A stretch of DNA of 5,052 nt, taken from assembly GCA_026394025.1 (NCBI GenBank), contig JAPKZC010001052.1, forward strand, positions 1 through 5,052, written 5' to 3'. The DNA is from Candidatus Solibacter sp. (GTDB lineage Bacteria; Acidobacteriota; Terriglobia; Bryobacterales; Bryobacteraceae). Every line of letters starts with the position of its first letter. Position 1 is the stretch's first letter. Position numbers and translations under genes: made by a program. Below, one piece after another: positions 1 through 5,052 of this stretch. A model generated the notes under the pieces. That model was not told the DNA's origin. It ran no database searches and worked only from the letters and a program-made list of their open reading frames with translations.

Positions 1-932
1 GCCCACGCGGGCGAGGTCGCCCACGGCAAGACGGCGGTGGCCAGAGAAACCACTCCGGCTGCCAGGCAGACGCGGAAGCGCGCGGCCGGCGCCGCAACGC
101 CGCGCTCCACAAACCGCAGGGAAAGCCAGCCGCCCAGGAATCCCCCGCAGCACGCAAACACCGGCGGAATCCAGACATACCACGCAGCCTGTGCGAGCGT
201 CATACGATACACGGTGACCATGTACTTCGAGGTCCAGAAGGACCAGAAGAAATAGCCCACCATGCTCAGCGCGTTGGCCCCGGCAAAAGCCCAAAGGCGG
301 CGGTCGCGCAACATGGCGGCATTGGCGGCACGATGTTGCACCGGCACGGGCGCAGCCTGGCCGCGGCGCGACACCCAGTACCAAAGGGGAATCCAAGCGA
401 GCCCCAGCACACCCGTCACCACGAACGCATGGCGCCATCCGCTGCGCAGCGCGATCCAGGTGGCCAGCAGCGGCGCCACCACCGATCCCAGGCTGACGCC
501 AGCCTGATTGACCGCGTTGCCGAGCGCCCTCTCGCCGGGGCGCAGGTACAGGTGGATCGCCTTCCCCGCTGCCGGAATACCCGCCGCTTCGGCCACGCCG
601 AGAACCGCGCGGCAACCCACGATTCCCCCCAACCCGCTGGTCAGGCCGGTGGCGATGCCGGCGCAGGACCACAGCCCCACCGCGAAACTGATGGCGCGGT
701 TCAGCCCGATACGGTCGATCAGCAAACCGGCGAACGGCGCGCTGGCCGCGTAAGTCAGGCTGAAGGCGCTGCCGATCAAGCCGTACTGCGCCTCCGACAG
801 GTGAAACTCGTCGGTCAGAACGGGCCCAAGGGCGGACAGCGTGGAGCGGTCCAGGTAGTTGATGGCGGTGGAGAGCACGAAGACCGCCAGCACCAGCCAG
901 CGGTAGCGTGCAGCATTGTTGTCCTGGGTCAC
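1..932 (-). CDS. MFS transporter, anion:cation symporter (ACS)-like, partial
   Basis: Inner-membrane secondary transporter of the major facilitator superfamily; the substrate cannot be read from the sequence. The visible 310 residues start at a GTG (932-930) and run off the left edge, against about 400-430 for the family. NYLDR at residues 25-29, at the end of TM1, is a hallmark of the ACS group (hexuronate, tartrate and phthalate carriers). The loop after TM2 carries motif A (GLLIDRIGLNRA, residues 69-80). TM4 has R108 with LGVAEAAGIPAAGKAI, matching the family's R-x-x-LG-x-x-EA-x-x-PAA-K pattern. About eight hydrophobic segments can be seen. The GTG overlaps the TGA of the upstream TPR gene by 4 nt (GTGA, 932-929), and no clear Shine-Dalgarno precedes it, so translational coupling is likely. 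It is probably the last visible gene of a regulator-TPR-transporter operon. Family assignment is firm; the ACS subgroup is fairly sure. Confidence 0.92.
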   Translation of the reverse strand, partial: MTQDNNAARYRWLVLAVFVLSTAINYLDRSTLSALGPVLTDEFHLSEAQYGLIGSAFSLTYAASAPFAGLLIDRIGLNRAISFAVGLWSCAGIATGLTSGLGGIVGCRAVLGVAEAAGIPAAGKAIHLYLRPGERALGNAVNQAGVSLGSVVAPLLATWIALRSGWRHAFVVTGVLGLAWIPLWYWVSRRGQAAPVPVQHRAANAAMLRDRRLWAFAGANALSMVGYFFWSFWTSKYMVTVYRMTLAQAAWYVWIPPVFACCGGFLGGWLSLRFVERGVAAPAARFRVCLAAGVVSLATAVLPWATSPAW

Positions 933-1801
933 TGGAACTCGATGGTGGCAACCTCGCCGGCGGTGGCCAGCCTGGCGTTGGCTTTCGGGAAGTACTCCAC
1001 TGTGATCTTGCGCGGTCTCTGCACGCCGCATCCGAGCGACACCTCGCCGTTGCCGCTGTACACCACCTTCGATGGATCCGCCACCAGCAACTTCACCACC
1101 TTGTGCGCAGCGTCCTCAATGGAAAGGCGCGCCTGCTGTTTGGGCAGGCAATCCACCTGTTTCAGCATGCCGGTGACTTTGCCCTCGGCCTTCGGCCCCT
1201 CCCACCACGGCACCGGCTTGTCGCCGGACGCCGCCGCGGCGTCGCTGAATTTGGCTTCGGCCTTGTGTAATTCGGCGCGCGCCTGGGTCTTCAGTTTTTC
1301 GATCTCGCGCGCCTTCTCTTCGGCGTCGCGACGCTTTTCCGCCTCTTCGTAGTCCAGGCGCTGCTGCTCGATGAGCATACGCGATTGGCGCATGCGTTCG
1401 CGCTCGGCGGGGTCGGTGGCCGCCTGCTCGCCGCTGCGCCACGCTTTGGCGGCCTCGCCATAATTATGGTCGGCCAGGTAAGTTTCGGCCAGCGCCCTCC
1501 AGTGGGAAGCGTTTCGCGGAGCGCGTTCCGCGGCCGCCTTCCAGTGCATGAGGCGCTTGCGCGGATCGGTGTCGCGTTTGGCCAGCAGAGCGAACGGTTC
1601 ATCGAGCTTCGGGTTGATCCCCGCCGCCTTCAGCAGCGCTTGCTCTGCCTTCGCGTCGTCGGGCTCCAGTTTCGCGTACTCGATGTAGCAGCGCGCGCTC
1701 GTGCTGCCGGCTTCCACCGCGTCCGCGAAATTCTTGCGCGCTTCCGCCGTGCGGTGCTCGCGCAGCGCCAGCAGTCCCAGCCCCTCCTCGGCTTCCGCCA
1801 C
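929..1801 (-). CDS. TPR protein, C-terminal part (downstream of an apparent frameshift)
   Basis: The 290-residue frame begins at a GTG five bases past the stop of the preceding frame, but it is probably the C-terminal part of the same protein. It opens in the middle of a TPR-like helix pair (EEGLGLLALREHRTAEARKN) and has no signal peptide. AGAAG abuts the GTG, too close to work well as a ribosome binding site. TPR-like helices continue to about residue 125 (for example ASHWRALAETYLADHNYGEA, residues 98-117). A charged Glu/Arg/Lys-rich coiled coil covers about 130-188. A probable beta-rich C-terminal domain covers about 205-290, with two cysteines (C218 in VDCLP, C258 in LGCGVQ). TPR domains bind partner proteins; the partner and role here are unknown. 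The stop overlaps the start of the MFS gene. If the frameshift is real, this half would be made only by reinitiation or frameshifting and would stay in the cytoplasm. Confidence 0.8.
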   Translation of the reverse strand: MAEAEEGLGLLALREHRTAEARKNFADAVEAGSTSARCYIEYAKLEPDDAKAEQALLKAAGINPKLDEPFALLAKRDTDPRKRLMHWKAAAERAPRNASHWRALAETYLADHNYGEAAKAWRSGEQAATDPAERERMRQSRMLIEQQRLDYEEAEKRRDAEEKAREIEKLKTQARAELHKAEAKFSDAAAASGDKPVPWWEGPKAEGKVTGMLKQVDCLPKQQARLSIEDAAHKVVKLLVADPSKVVYSGNGEVSLGCGVQRPRKITVEYFPKANARLATAGEVATIEFQ

Positions 1802-1805
1802 CTTC

Positions 1806-1828
1806 TCATGTCCCGTCAGCTTCCCCCA
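1806..1828 (-). other. Apparent frameshift joining the two halves of the TPR gene
   Basis: On the minus strand a run of five G (1827-1823) follows GTG in the upstream frame, which ends at TGA 1808-1806. Removing one G moves reading into the downstream frame without meeting a stop: ...AQSVG then KLTGHEKVAEAEEG, entering the TPR helices directly. The downstream frame is also open for tens of codons upstream of its GTG, as expected for a broken gene. Alternatives are a deletion of about 23 nt, a sequencing error, or programmed +1 frameshifting. Confidence 0.7.
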
Positions 1829-2585
1829 CCGATTGCGCGCCCACCAGCAGGTCGGCGCGCGCCATAGAGATCTCCGTCGCCGACACCTGCCGCTCTGGAA
1901 AATCGCTTTCCGACATCGGGCGGCTGGAAAGCGACGTGGTCCCGAAATTCCCGGCGGCGAAGTGCTTCCTGGCCGCCGCTTCCACTTCCGCCGCGGACTT
2001 GCCGAACGCGTTACGATACGCCGGGTCGTCCGCCACGCCGTGCCGCAGGTTGTACAGCAGCACGCGAATCTTTCCGTAGTAGTCCGGATCGGCCACCATC
2101 AGGTGGATGCGCGCCCAATCCAGATCCGGCCCGGCCGGCGGCTTCCCTGCCGTGATGCGGATGCCGTTCACCTCGAATGTGGAGAAGAACGCGATCAAGC
2201 CGCGCTCGAAGGCCGGCGGCATCTGCGCGGTGTTGCTCTTCAGAAACAGCCGCGTCAGTTCGCTATAGATCTCCGGCGTCACCGCGCTCTTCTCGCCGAG
2301 CACGATGGCGTAGCGGTCGCGCCCCTCCGTCAGCGGCGCGGCGGTGGTCCAAGCCTTGGAGTTCTTGAAGACGAATACGCGCACAGGCAAGGGAGTCTGC
2401 AAGTCGTCTTCGCCCACAATCTGGCCAAGCGCGTGGCGGAACTGCTCGAAGCGCAACATGGCCTCACGGCCGGGACGCACGCCGGCGTCGGTCATCACTT
2501 CAAACGGGCCGCGGGTGAACTTCACCCAATGATCGTCCGCCACCAGAAGCCACGGGATAGTGCAAAGCAAAAGCAGCCGCCGCAT
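1806..2585 (-). CDS. Secreted peptidase-MA-like/TPR protein, N-terminal part, probably truncated by frameshift
   Basis: 259 residues. A short basic start and hydrophobic core (MRRLLLLCTIPWLLVADD) make a likely Sec signal peptide, so the product is probably exported. Residues 20-215 resemble the gluzincin-like fold found in front of TPR arrays: a PFEVMTDAG strand near 27-35, an FEQFRHALG helix near 46-54, and a degenerate active-site helix YSELTRLF (107-114) where active relatives have HExxH. ERGLIAFFS (127-135) stands where relatives have the downstream E-G-L-A ligand motif. Both zinc histidines are absent, so peptidase activity is unlikely. The frame ends at TGA 1808-1806 just after a helix (ISMARADLLVGAQS) that looks like the start of the TPR array continued in the next frame. 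The ATG at 2585 lies 19 nt after the XRE-cupin stop. GGGAGGG ends only 1 nt before it, an unusually tight spacing. The domain call is from pattern memory and is moderate. Confidence 0.78.
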   Translation of the reverse strand: MRRLLLLCTIPWLLVADDHWVKFTRGPFEVMTDAGVRPGREAMLRFEQFRHALGQIVGEDDLQTPLPVRVFVFKNSKAWTTAAPLTEGRDRYAIVLGEKSAVTPEIYSELTRLFLKSNTAQMPPAFERGLIAFFSTFEVNGIRITAGKPPAGPDLDWARIHLMVADPDYYGKIRVLLYNLRHGVADDPAYRNAFGKSAAEVEAAARKHFAAGNFGTTSLSSRPMSESDFPERQVSATEISMARADLLVGAQSVGEADGT

Positions 2586-2604
2586 TCCCTCCCATTATTA
2601 CGCG

Positions 2605-3222
2605 CTACAGGCGCGGCGGCGTGGTGACTACTACGGCGCGCGACAGGTCCGGGACCAGACCGCGGTAGGCGTGCGGTTCCGACGAATCGAAGTACACGCT
2701 GTCGCCCTGTTCCAGCACATGCTCCTCACCCTCGAAGCGGATGCCCACCGAGCCTTCCAGCACGAACACCAGTTCCGCACCGTCGTGGAAATGTTCATGC
2801 ACCTCGCCTTCCTTGCGCGGCGGGAACTCCGCAACGTAGGCCTGTAAGCCCTTGTCCTGCGCCGCAAAGGCCAGGCACTCGAAAAAGTAGGAGGGCGTGG
2901 GCGCATCCGCGCGATCCGGAAAGCGTAGTCGCTCGCCGGCGCGCACCACTGCGAATGTCTTCTGCCCGCGCCGATTGCCGAAAAAGTGCTCCAGGCCGAC
3001 ATCGAAGACCATCGAAATCCGCGCCAGGGTGGCCAGGGTCGGCACCAGTTTGCCGTTTTCCAACTGCGAGAGCATCGATGCCGAGAGGCCGGTGTGCTTG
3101 CCCAGATCGACCAGCGCGATCTTCTTGCGCATGCGCAACTGCCGCAATTTGCGCCCGATGTCGTAGGCGGAAAGCACGCGGTTGATGGTCTCCGGTCCAC
3201 TTTCAGTGTTTAACGAAGTCAT
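2605..3222 (-). CDS. XRE-family transcriptional regulator with C-terminal cupin domain
   Basis: DNA-binding regulator of 205 residues from the ATG at 3222-3220. Residues 21-78 form a Cro/CI-type helix-turn-helix; the recognition region is about DLGKHTGLSASMLSQLENGK (39-58). Residues 130-200 form a small cupin barrel. Cupin motif 1 is H144-x-H146-x3-E150-x6-G157, and motif 2 includes G173 and H184, so a full 3-His/1-Glu metal site is present. In this family the cupin is thought to sense a small molecule, often a substrate or product of the neighbouring genes; the ligand here is unknown. The TPR and MFS genes follow on the same strand, which suggests the regulator heads its own operon. I chose ATG 3222 over an in-frame GTG at 3285 because the extra 21 residues are AT-rich and overlap a TATAAT box and half-sites. 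No Shine-Dalgarno is visible before ATG 3222. Confidence 0.9.
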   Translation of the reverse strand: MTSLNTESGPETINRVLSAYDIGRKLRQLRMRKKIALVDLGKHTGLSASMLSQLENGKLVPTLATLARISMVFDVGLEHFFGNRRGQKTFAVVRAGERLRFPDRADAPTPSYFFECLAFAAQDKGLQAYVAEFPPRKEGEVHEHFHDGAELVFVLEGSVGIRFEGEEHVLEQGDSVYFDSSEPHAYRGLVPDLSRAVVVTTPPRL

Positions 3223-3258
3223 ATCAGTGTTACTGAAAACATTATAGTCTATTTCAGT
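3201..3258. promoter_or_regulatory. Cluster of TTTCAGT half-sites, likely operator of the XRE-cupin regulator
   Basis: TTTCAGT-like half-sites occur on the plus strand at 3201-3207, 3222-3228 (TATCAGT) and 3252-3258, and inverted (ACTGAAA) at 3232-3238. The middle pair forms a perfect palindrome, TCAGT-GTT-ACTGA (3224-3236). Same-strand spacings are 21 and 30 bp, close to two and three helical turns. The first copy lies inside the regulator's own codons. The palindrome covers the predicted regulator start of transcription, which fits autorepression. The sites are read directly; the binding protein is inferred. Confidence 0.6.
3241..3246 (-). promoter_or_regulatory. -10 box for the XRE-cupin operon
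   Basis: A perfect TATAAT lies on the minus strand 18 nt before ATG 3222. No good -35 is found: at 17-bp spacing the hexamer is ACTTTA. Transcription would start near 3234-3236, leaving a leader of only about 12-14 nt, and the start would fall inside the TCAGT-GTT-ACTGA palindrome. Confidence 0.55.
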
Positions 3259-3281
3259 TAAGATAAAGTCATATTTATAAT
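3253..3281 (+). promoter_or_regulatory. Candidate promoter for the ECF sigma factor gene
   Basis: A perfect TATAAT lies at 3276-3281, with TTCAGT (3253-3258) as a weak -35 at 17-bp spacing. That hexamer is part of the TTTCAGT half-site at 3252-3258, so a protein bound there could block this promoter. The leader to ATG 3358 would be about 70 nt. A sigma-specific promoter closer to the gene is possible, but I could not identify one. Confidence 0.42.
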
Positions 3282-3345
3282 TCACTTAAATTTCCGCCAT
3301 TTCGCTGGTACGCTTCTGATAGGACACGTCAAATTGGACTCAAAC

Positions 3346-3351
3346 GAGGGG
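3346..3351 (+). promoter_or_regulatory. Ribosome binding site of the ECF sigma gene
   Basis: GAGGGG lies 6 nt before ATG 3358 and decides that start over the upstream in-frame TTG at 3334. Confidence 0.7.
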
Positions 3352-3357
3352 ACGAAA

Positions 3358-3984
3358 ATGCAAAACATTTGTGAATCTGAAGGACTTAAGACCACCACCG
3401 ATAGCCAACTCGTCAGTTTGGCGCAACAAGGCAGCGAGCGGGCATTCGCCGAACTGATGCGGCGCCATTCCAACAGCATGATGCAGGTAGCAGTGGGCAT
3501 CCTACACGACACCCAGGAGGCGGAGGACGAATTGCAGAACGCTTGGTGGAAGGCCTGGCAGCACATCGACGGGTTCGCCGGCGACTCGCGATTCACCACA
3601 TGGCTGACCCGAATCGTGATGAATCAATGCCTGATGCGCCTGCGCCAGACCCGCCGCGCACGTTTCCTCTATATGGATGCGCCGGCCCCCGGCGAGGAGC
3701 GTGTGACCTTCGAACTGCGCGACGCCGGCGCGACGCCCGAGGAGGCCCTGGGCCGTCGCGAGGTCAGGGACTTGATGCGCCGCGAAATCGCCCGCATTCC
3801 GCCTCTGTTGCGCCATGCCCTCGTATTGCGCGAAGTCAACCAACTACCCATGCCGGAAGTTGCCGGGCAGTTAGGGATTTCCATCGCCGCCGCCAAGTCC
3901 CGCCTTCTGCGCGCCCGCCACGAACTGCGCCACCGCCTGGAAAAGTACTGCGGCCAAATGGGCGCGGCCACCTTGACCGCCTGA
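3358..3984 (+). CDS. RNA polymerase sigma factor, ECF (sigma-24) family
   Basis: Alternative sigma factor of 208 residues that would direct RNA polymerase to a stress or signal regulon. Region 2 spans about residues 24-100: a helix with AFAELMRRHSNSMMQVA, then DELQNAWWKAWQHI (58-70) and the -10-recognising segment SRFTTWLTRIVMNQCLMRLR (77-96). A linker of about 40 residues follows. Region 4 spans about 140-196, with IPPLLRHALVLREVNQL and the helix-turn-helix PEVAGQLGISIAAAKSRLLRAR (166-187), which contacts the -35 element. The ATG at 3358 is chosen because GAGGGG (3346-3351) lies 6 nt upstream; an in-frame TTG at 3334 lacks such a site. The gene is divergent from the XRE-cupin gene. No anti-sigma factor follows, as the next gene is a tRNA, so control may be transcriptional or by an unlinked anti-sigma. 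Family call is firm; the regulon is unknown. Confidence 0.94.
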   Translation: MQNICESEGLKTTTDSQLVSLAQQGSERAFAELMRRHSNSMMQVAVGILHDTQEAEDELQNAWWKAWQHIDGFAGDSRFTTWLTRIVMNQCLMRLRQTRRARFLYMDAPAPGEERVTFELRDAGATPEEALGRREVRDLMRREIARIPPLLRHALVLREVNQLPMPEVAGQLGISIAAAKSRLLRARHELRHRLEKYCGQMGAATLTA

Positions 3985-3987
3985 GTT

Positions 3988-3996
3988 TGCTACAAT
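3988..3996 (+). promoter_or_regulatory. Extended -10 promoter of the tRNA-Glu gene
   Basis: TGC-TACAAT (3988-3996) is an extended -10 element just after the sigma factor stop codon. Transcription would start near 4003, about 7 nt before the mature tRNA 5' end. No -35 is well placed: TTGACC at 3973-3978 leaves a 12-bp spacer, too short. Confidence 0.5.
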
Positions 3997-4009
3997 GGAA
4001 CTCACCCGT

Positions 4010-4084
4010 GGCGCTATCGTCTAATGGTTAGGACAGAGCCCTCTCAAGGCTTAAATACGGGTTCGACTCCCGTTAGCGCTACCA
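4010..4084 (+). tRNA. tRNA-Glu, anticodon CTC
   Basis: A 75-nt cloverleaf with encoded CCA (4082-4084). The acceptor pairs GGCGCTA (4010-4016) with TAGCGCT (4074-4080), with one G.U at the top; the discriminator is A4081. The D stem is GTC/GAC (4019-4021, 4032-4034). The anticodon stem is GAGCC/GGCTT around loop CTCTCAA (4041-4047), giving anticodon CTC (4043-4045), which reads GAG (Glu). The T arm is ACGGG-TTCGACT-CCCGT. The gene appears intact. Its 3' end faces the integrase gene, so the T arm and acceptor half probably double as the integration site of an island. Confidence 0.96.
4060..4084 (+). other. Probable attachment-site core at the tRNA-Glu 3' end
   Basis: A tyrosine recombinase gene ends 67 bp past this tRNA and faces it. 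Such elements usually integrate in the T-arm/acceptor part of a tRNA gene and rebuild its 3' end. The exact core cannot be set, because the second copy would lie at the far end of the island outside the window. Boundaries are approximate. Confidence 0.5.
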
Positions 4085-4119
4085 ATAACCTTCCTTAAAT
4101 CAATCACTTAACATTCTTC

Positions 4120-4140
4120 AGGTGGAACGGAGGTGGAACG
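4120..4140. repeat. Tandem 10-bp direct repeat AGGTGGAACG with 11-bp period
   Basis: AGGTGGAACG occurs at 4120-4129 and 4131-4140, separated by one G. It sits between the tRNA 3' end and the integrase stop codon, where arm-type integrase sites or excisionase sites are often found. Function is inferred from position only. Confidence 0.6.
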
Positions 4141-4151
4141 CTTTCCTGGAA

Positions 4152-5051
4152 TCACTGCGTTTTCACTGGTGCGCTCTTCTTACCCTGCAGCTTCTCCCAT
4201 TGGTCTGAAAGGTCCGATTTTCCTGGTATTGCGTGGGTGTAAATGCCCAATGTCGTACCTGCGTTTGCGTGGCCGGCCCGTGCTGCAACCGCGCCAACAT
4301 CGGCACCATCCGCGACCAGTTGTGAAAAATGGGAATGCCGCAGGGTATGCAGGCTGGTGCCCTTGGGCAACTTCAATTTCCGGCACAACAGCGACACCTT
4401 TGAACTTACCGAATCCGGCTTGAGCGGATCGCCGCCGGGGTCCGCGAAGACCAGATCCAACGAGCGGTTATAGTCTGGGAACGCGGCCCGTGCCTTGGCC
4501 TGTTCCGCCCGGTGCCGCTCAAATGCCGCCATGGTGATGCCAGGGATTTTGACTTTGCGTTCCTCGCCGGTCTTGGTGCCCTTCCAGTGGAGCGTCTGCC
4601 TCACTTGGCACAGCGAGCGCGTGATCGACGCTTCGCCATCCACGATGTCCGACCAGCGGAGCGCCAGCGCCTCGCCGCGGCGAATCCCTAGGCCCGCCTC
4701 AACCTCCAGAAAGTCCATGAGCCATGTGGCCGGTGCCGCCTGCACCATCAGGTCCACCTGGGAGGGCGCGAGCGCCAGGCCCTTCCGCTTCGGCCCGCTG
4801 GGCGGCTTGGAGGCCGTCGCCGGGTTCGTCGAGATTAAACCGTACAGCACCGCCCACGAACAGGCGCTAGAGACGACCGAGGCGATATTGCGCACGGTCT
4901 TGGCGGACAACGGGCGCGCGGTTTCGGGGTGCGCCACTTGCCAAGCCAACCAATCATTACGCCGGACGTCGTGAGCGCGGTGCAGCGCCGTCTCGCCATC
5001 GCGGCACGGCTGGCGGATCTCCGTCCCGCAGGATGGGCACGGGACAGTGGG
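4152..5051 (-). CDS. Tyrosine recombinase (phage/island integrase), N-terminus cut by window edge
   Basis: Site-specific DNA integrase of an island or prophage. 299 residues are visible and the frame is open to the right edge. The catalytic set is complete (numbered from the first visible codon): R124 in GLGIRRGEALAL, K160 in TKTGEERKV, H235 and R238 in HTLRH, H261 in GHANAG, and the nucleophile Y271 in GIYTH. The helical core-binding domain before it has KTVRNIASVVSSACSWAV (about 52-69) and GLISTNPA. The first visible residues hold CPSCG, a third Cys and HRAH (C5, C8, C16, H24, H27), which looks like a small zinc-binding module. No good start codon is present: a TTG at 4949 would cut the core-binding domain, so the true start is probably outside the window. 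The gene points at the tRNA-Glu 3' end, as expected for an integrase beside its attachment site. Partners (excisionase, cargo) are outside the window. Confidence 0.93.
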   Translation of the reverse strand, partial: PTVPCPSCGTEIRQPCRDGETALHRAHDVRRNDWLAWQVAHPETARPLSAKTVRNIASVVSSACSWAVLYGLISTNPATASKPPSGPKRKGLALAPSQVDLMVQAAPATWLMDFLEVEAGLGIRRGEALALRWSDIVDGEASITRSLCQVRQTLHWKGTKTGEERKVKIPGITMAAFERHRAEQAKARAAFPDYNRSLDLVFADPGGDPLKPDSVSSKVSLLCRKLKLPKGTSLHTLRHSHFSQLVADGADVGAVAARAGHANAGTTLGIYTHAIPGKSDLSDQWEKLQGKKSAPVKTQ

Positions 5052-5052
5052 G

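Noticed and set aside
333..1352. Long plus-strand frame of 339 codons
   Set aside because: It lies opposite the MFS and TPR genes, has no domain-like pattern, and is rich in Arg, Pro and Ala as expected for antisense shadows in GC-rich DNA.
1807..1809. ATG overlapping the TGA of the N-terminal TPR frame (ATGA)
   Set aside because: It is not in frame with the downstream TPR half, so it cannot serve as its start by simple coupling.
1701..2627. Plus-strand frame of 308 codons
   Set aside because: Antisense to the TPR gene, with low-complexity Arg/His-rich translation and no recognisable domain.
3223..3285. Longer N-terminus of the XRE-cupin protein from GTG 3285
   Set aside because: The added 21 residues are AT-rich, overlap the promoter elements and fit no family feature.
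3543..4031. Plus-strand frame overlapping the sigma factor gene and the tRNA
   Set aside because: It is a frame-shifted shadow of the sigma gene and runs into the tRNA; the sigma frame has clear domains and a ribosome binding site.
4135..4146. Short hairpin GGAA-CGCT-TTCC near the integrase end as a terminator
   Set aside because: The stem is only 4 bp and no T-run follows on either strand.

Overview
The window is GC-rich bacterial DNA with compact gene spacing. The style of the secreted tetratricopeptide-repeat (TPR) protein suggests a soil acidobacterium of the Solibacter/Bryobacter kind. That placement is an inference from family resemblance; no marker gene here proves it.

Left part (1-3285, all minus strand): a probable three-gene operon read right to left. 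A XRE-type regulator with a cupin sensor domain (start 3222) comes first. It is followed after 19 nt by a secreted TPR protein (2585-929), which is followed with a 4-nt stop/start overlap by an MFS transporter of the anion:cation symporter type (start 932). The transporter runs off the left edge. The TPR gene is split into two reading frames by an apparent frameshift near 1806-1828. Its N-terminal half looks like a peptidase-MA fold whose HExxH zinc motif has decayed to SELTR.

Middle (3201-3984): an AT-rich region of about 100 bp separates the XRE-cupin gene from a divergent ECF sigma factor gene (3358-3984, plus strand). It holds a perfect TATAAT box on each strand and four copies of a TTTCAGT-like half-site, two of which form a 13-bp palindrome over the expected regulator transcription start. 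This suggests that one regulator controls itself and perhaps the sigma gene.

Right part (4010-5052): an intact tRNA-Glu(CTC) gene with encoded CCA is followed 67 bp later by the 3' end of a convergent tyrosine recombinase gene. That gene has the full R-K-H-R-H-Y catalytic set and runs off the right edge. This is the usual architecture of a genomic island integrated at a tRNA 3' end, so DNA to the right of about 4060-4084 is probably acquired and DNA to the left is core chromosome. A tandem 10-bp repeat (11-bp period) lies between the tRNA and the integrase. I saw no CRISPR array, rRNA gene or insertion sequence.
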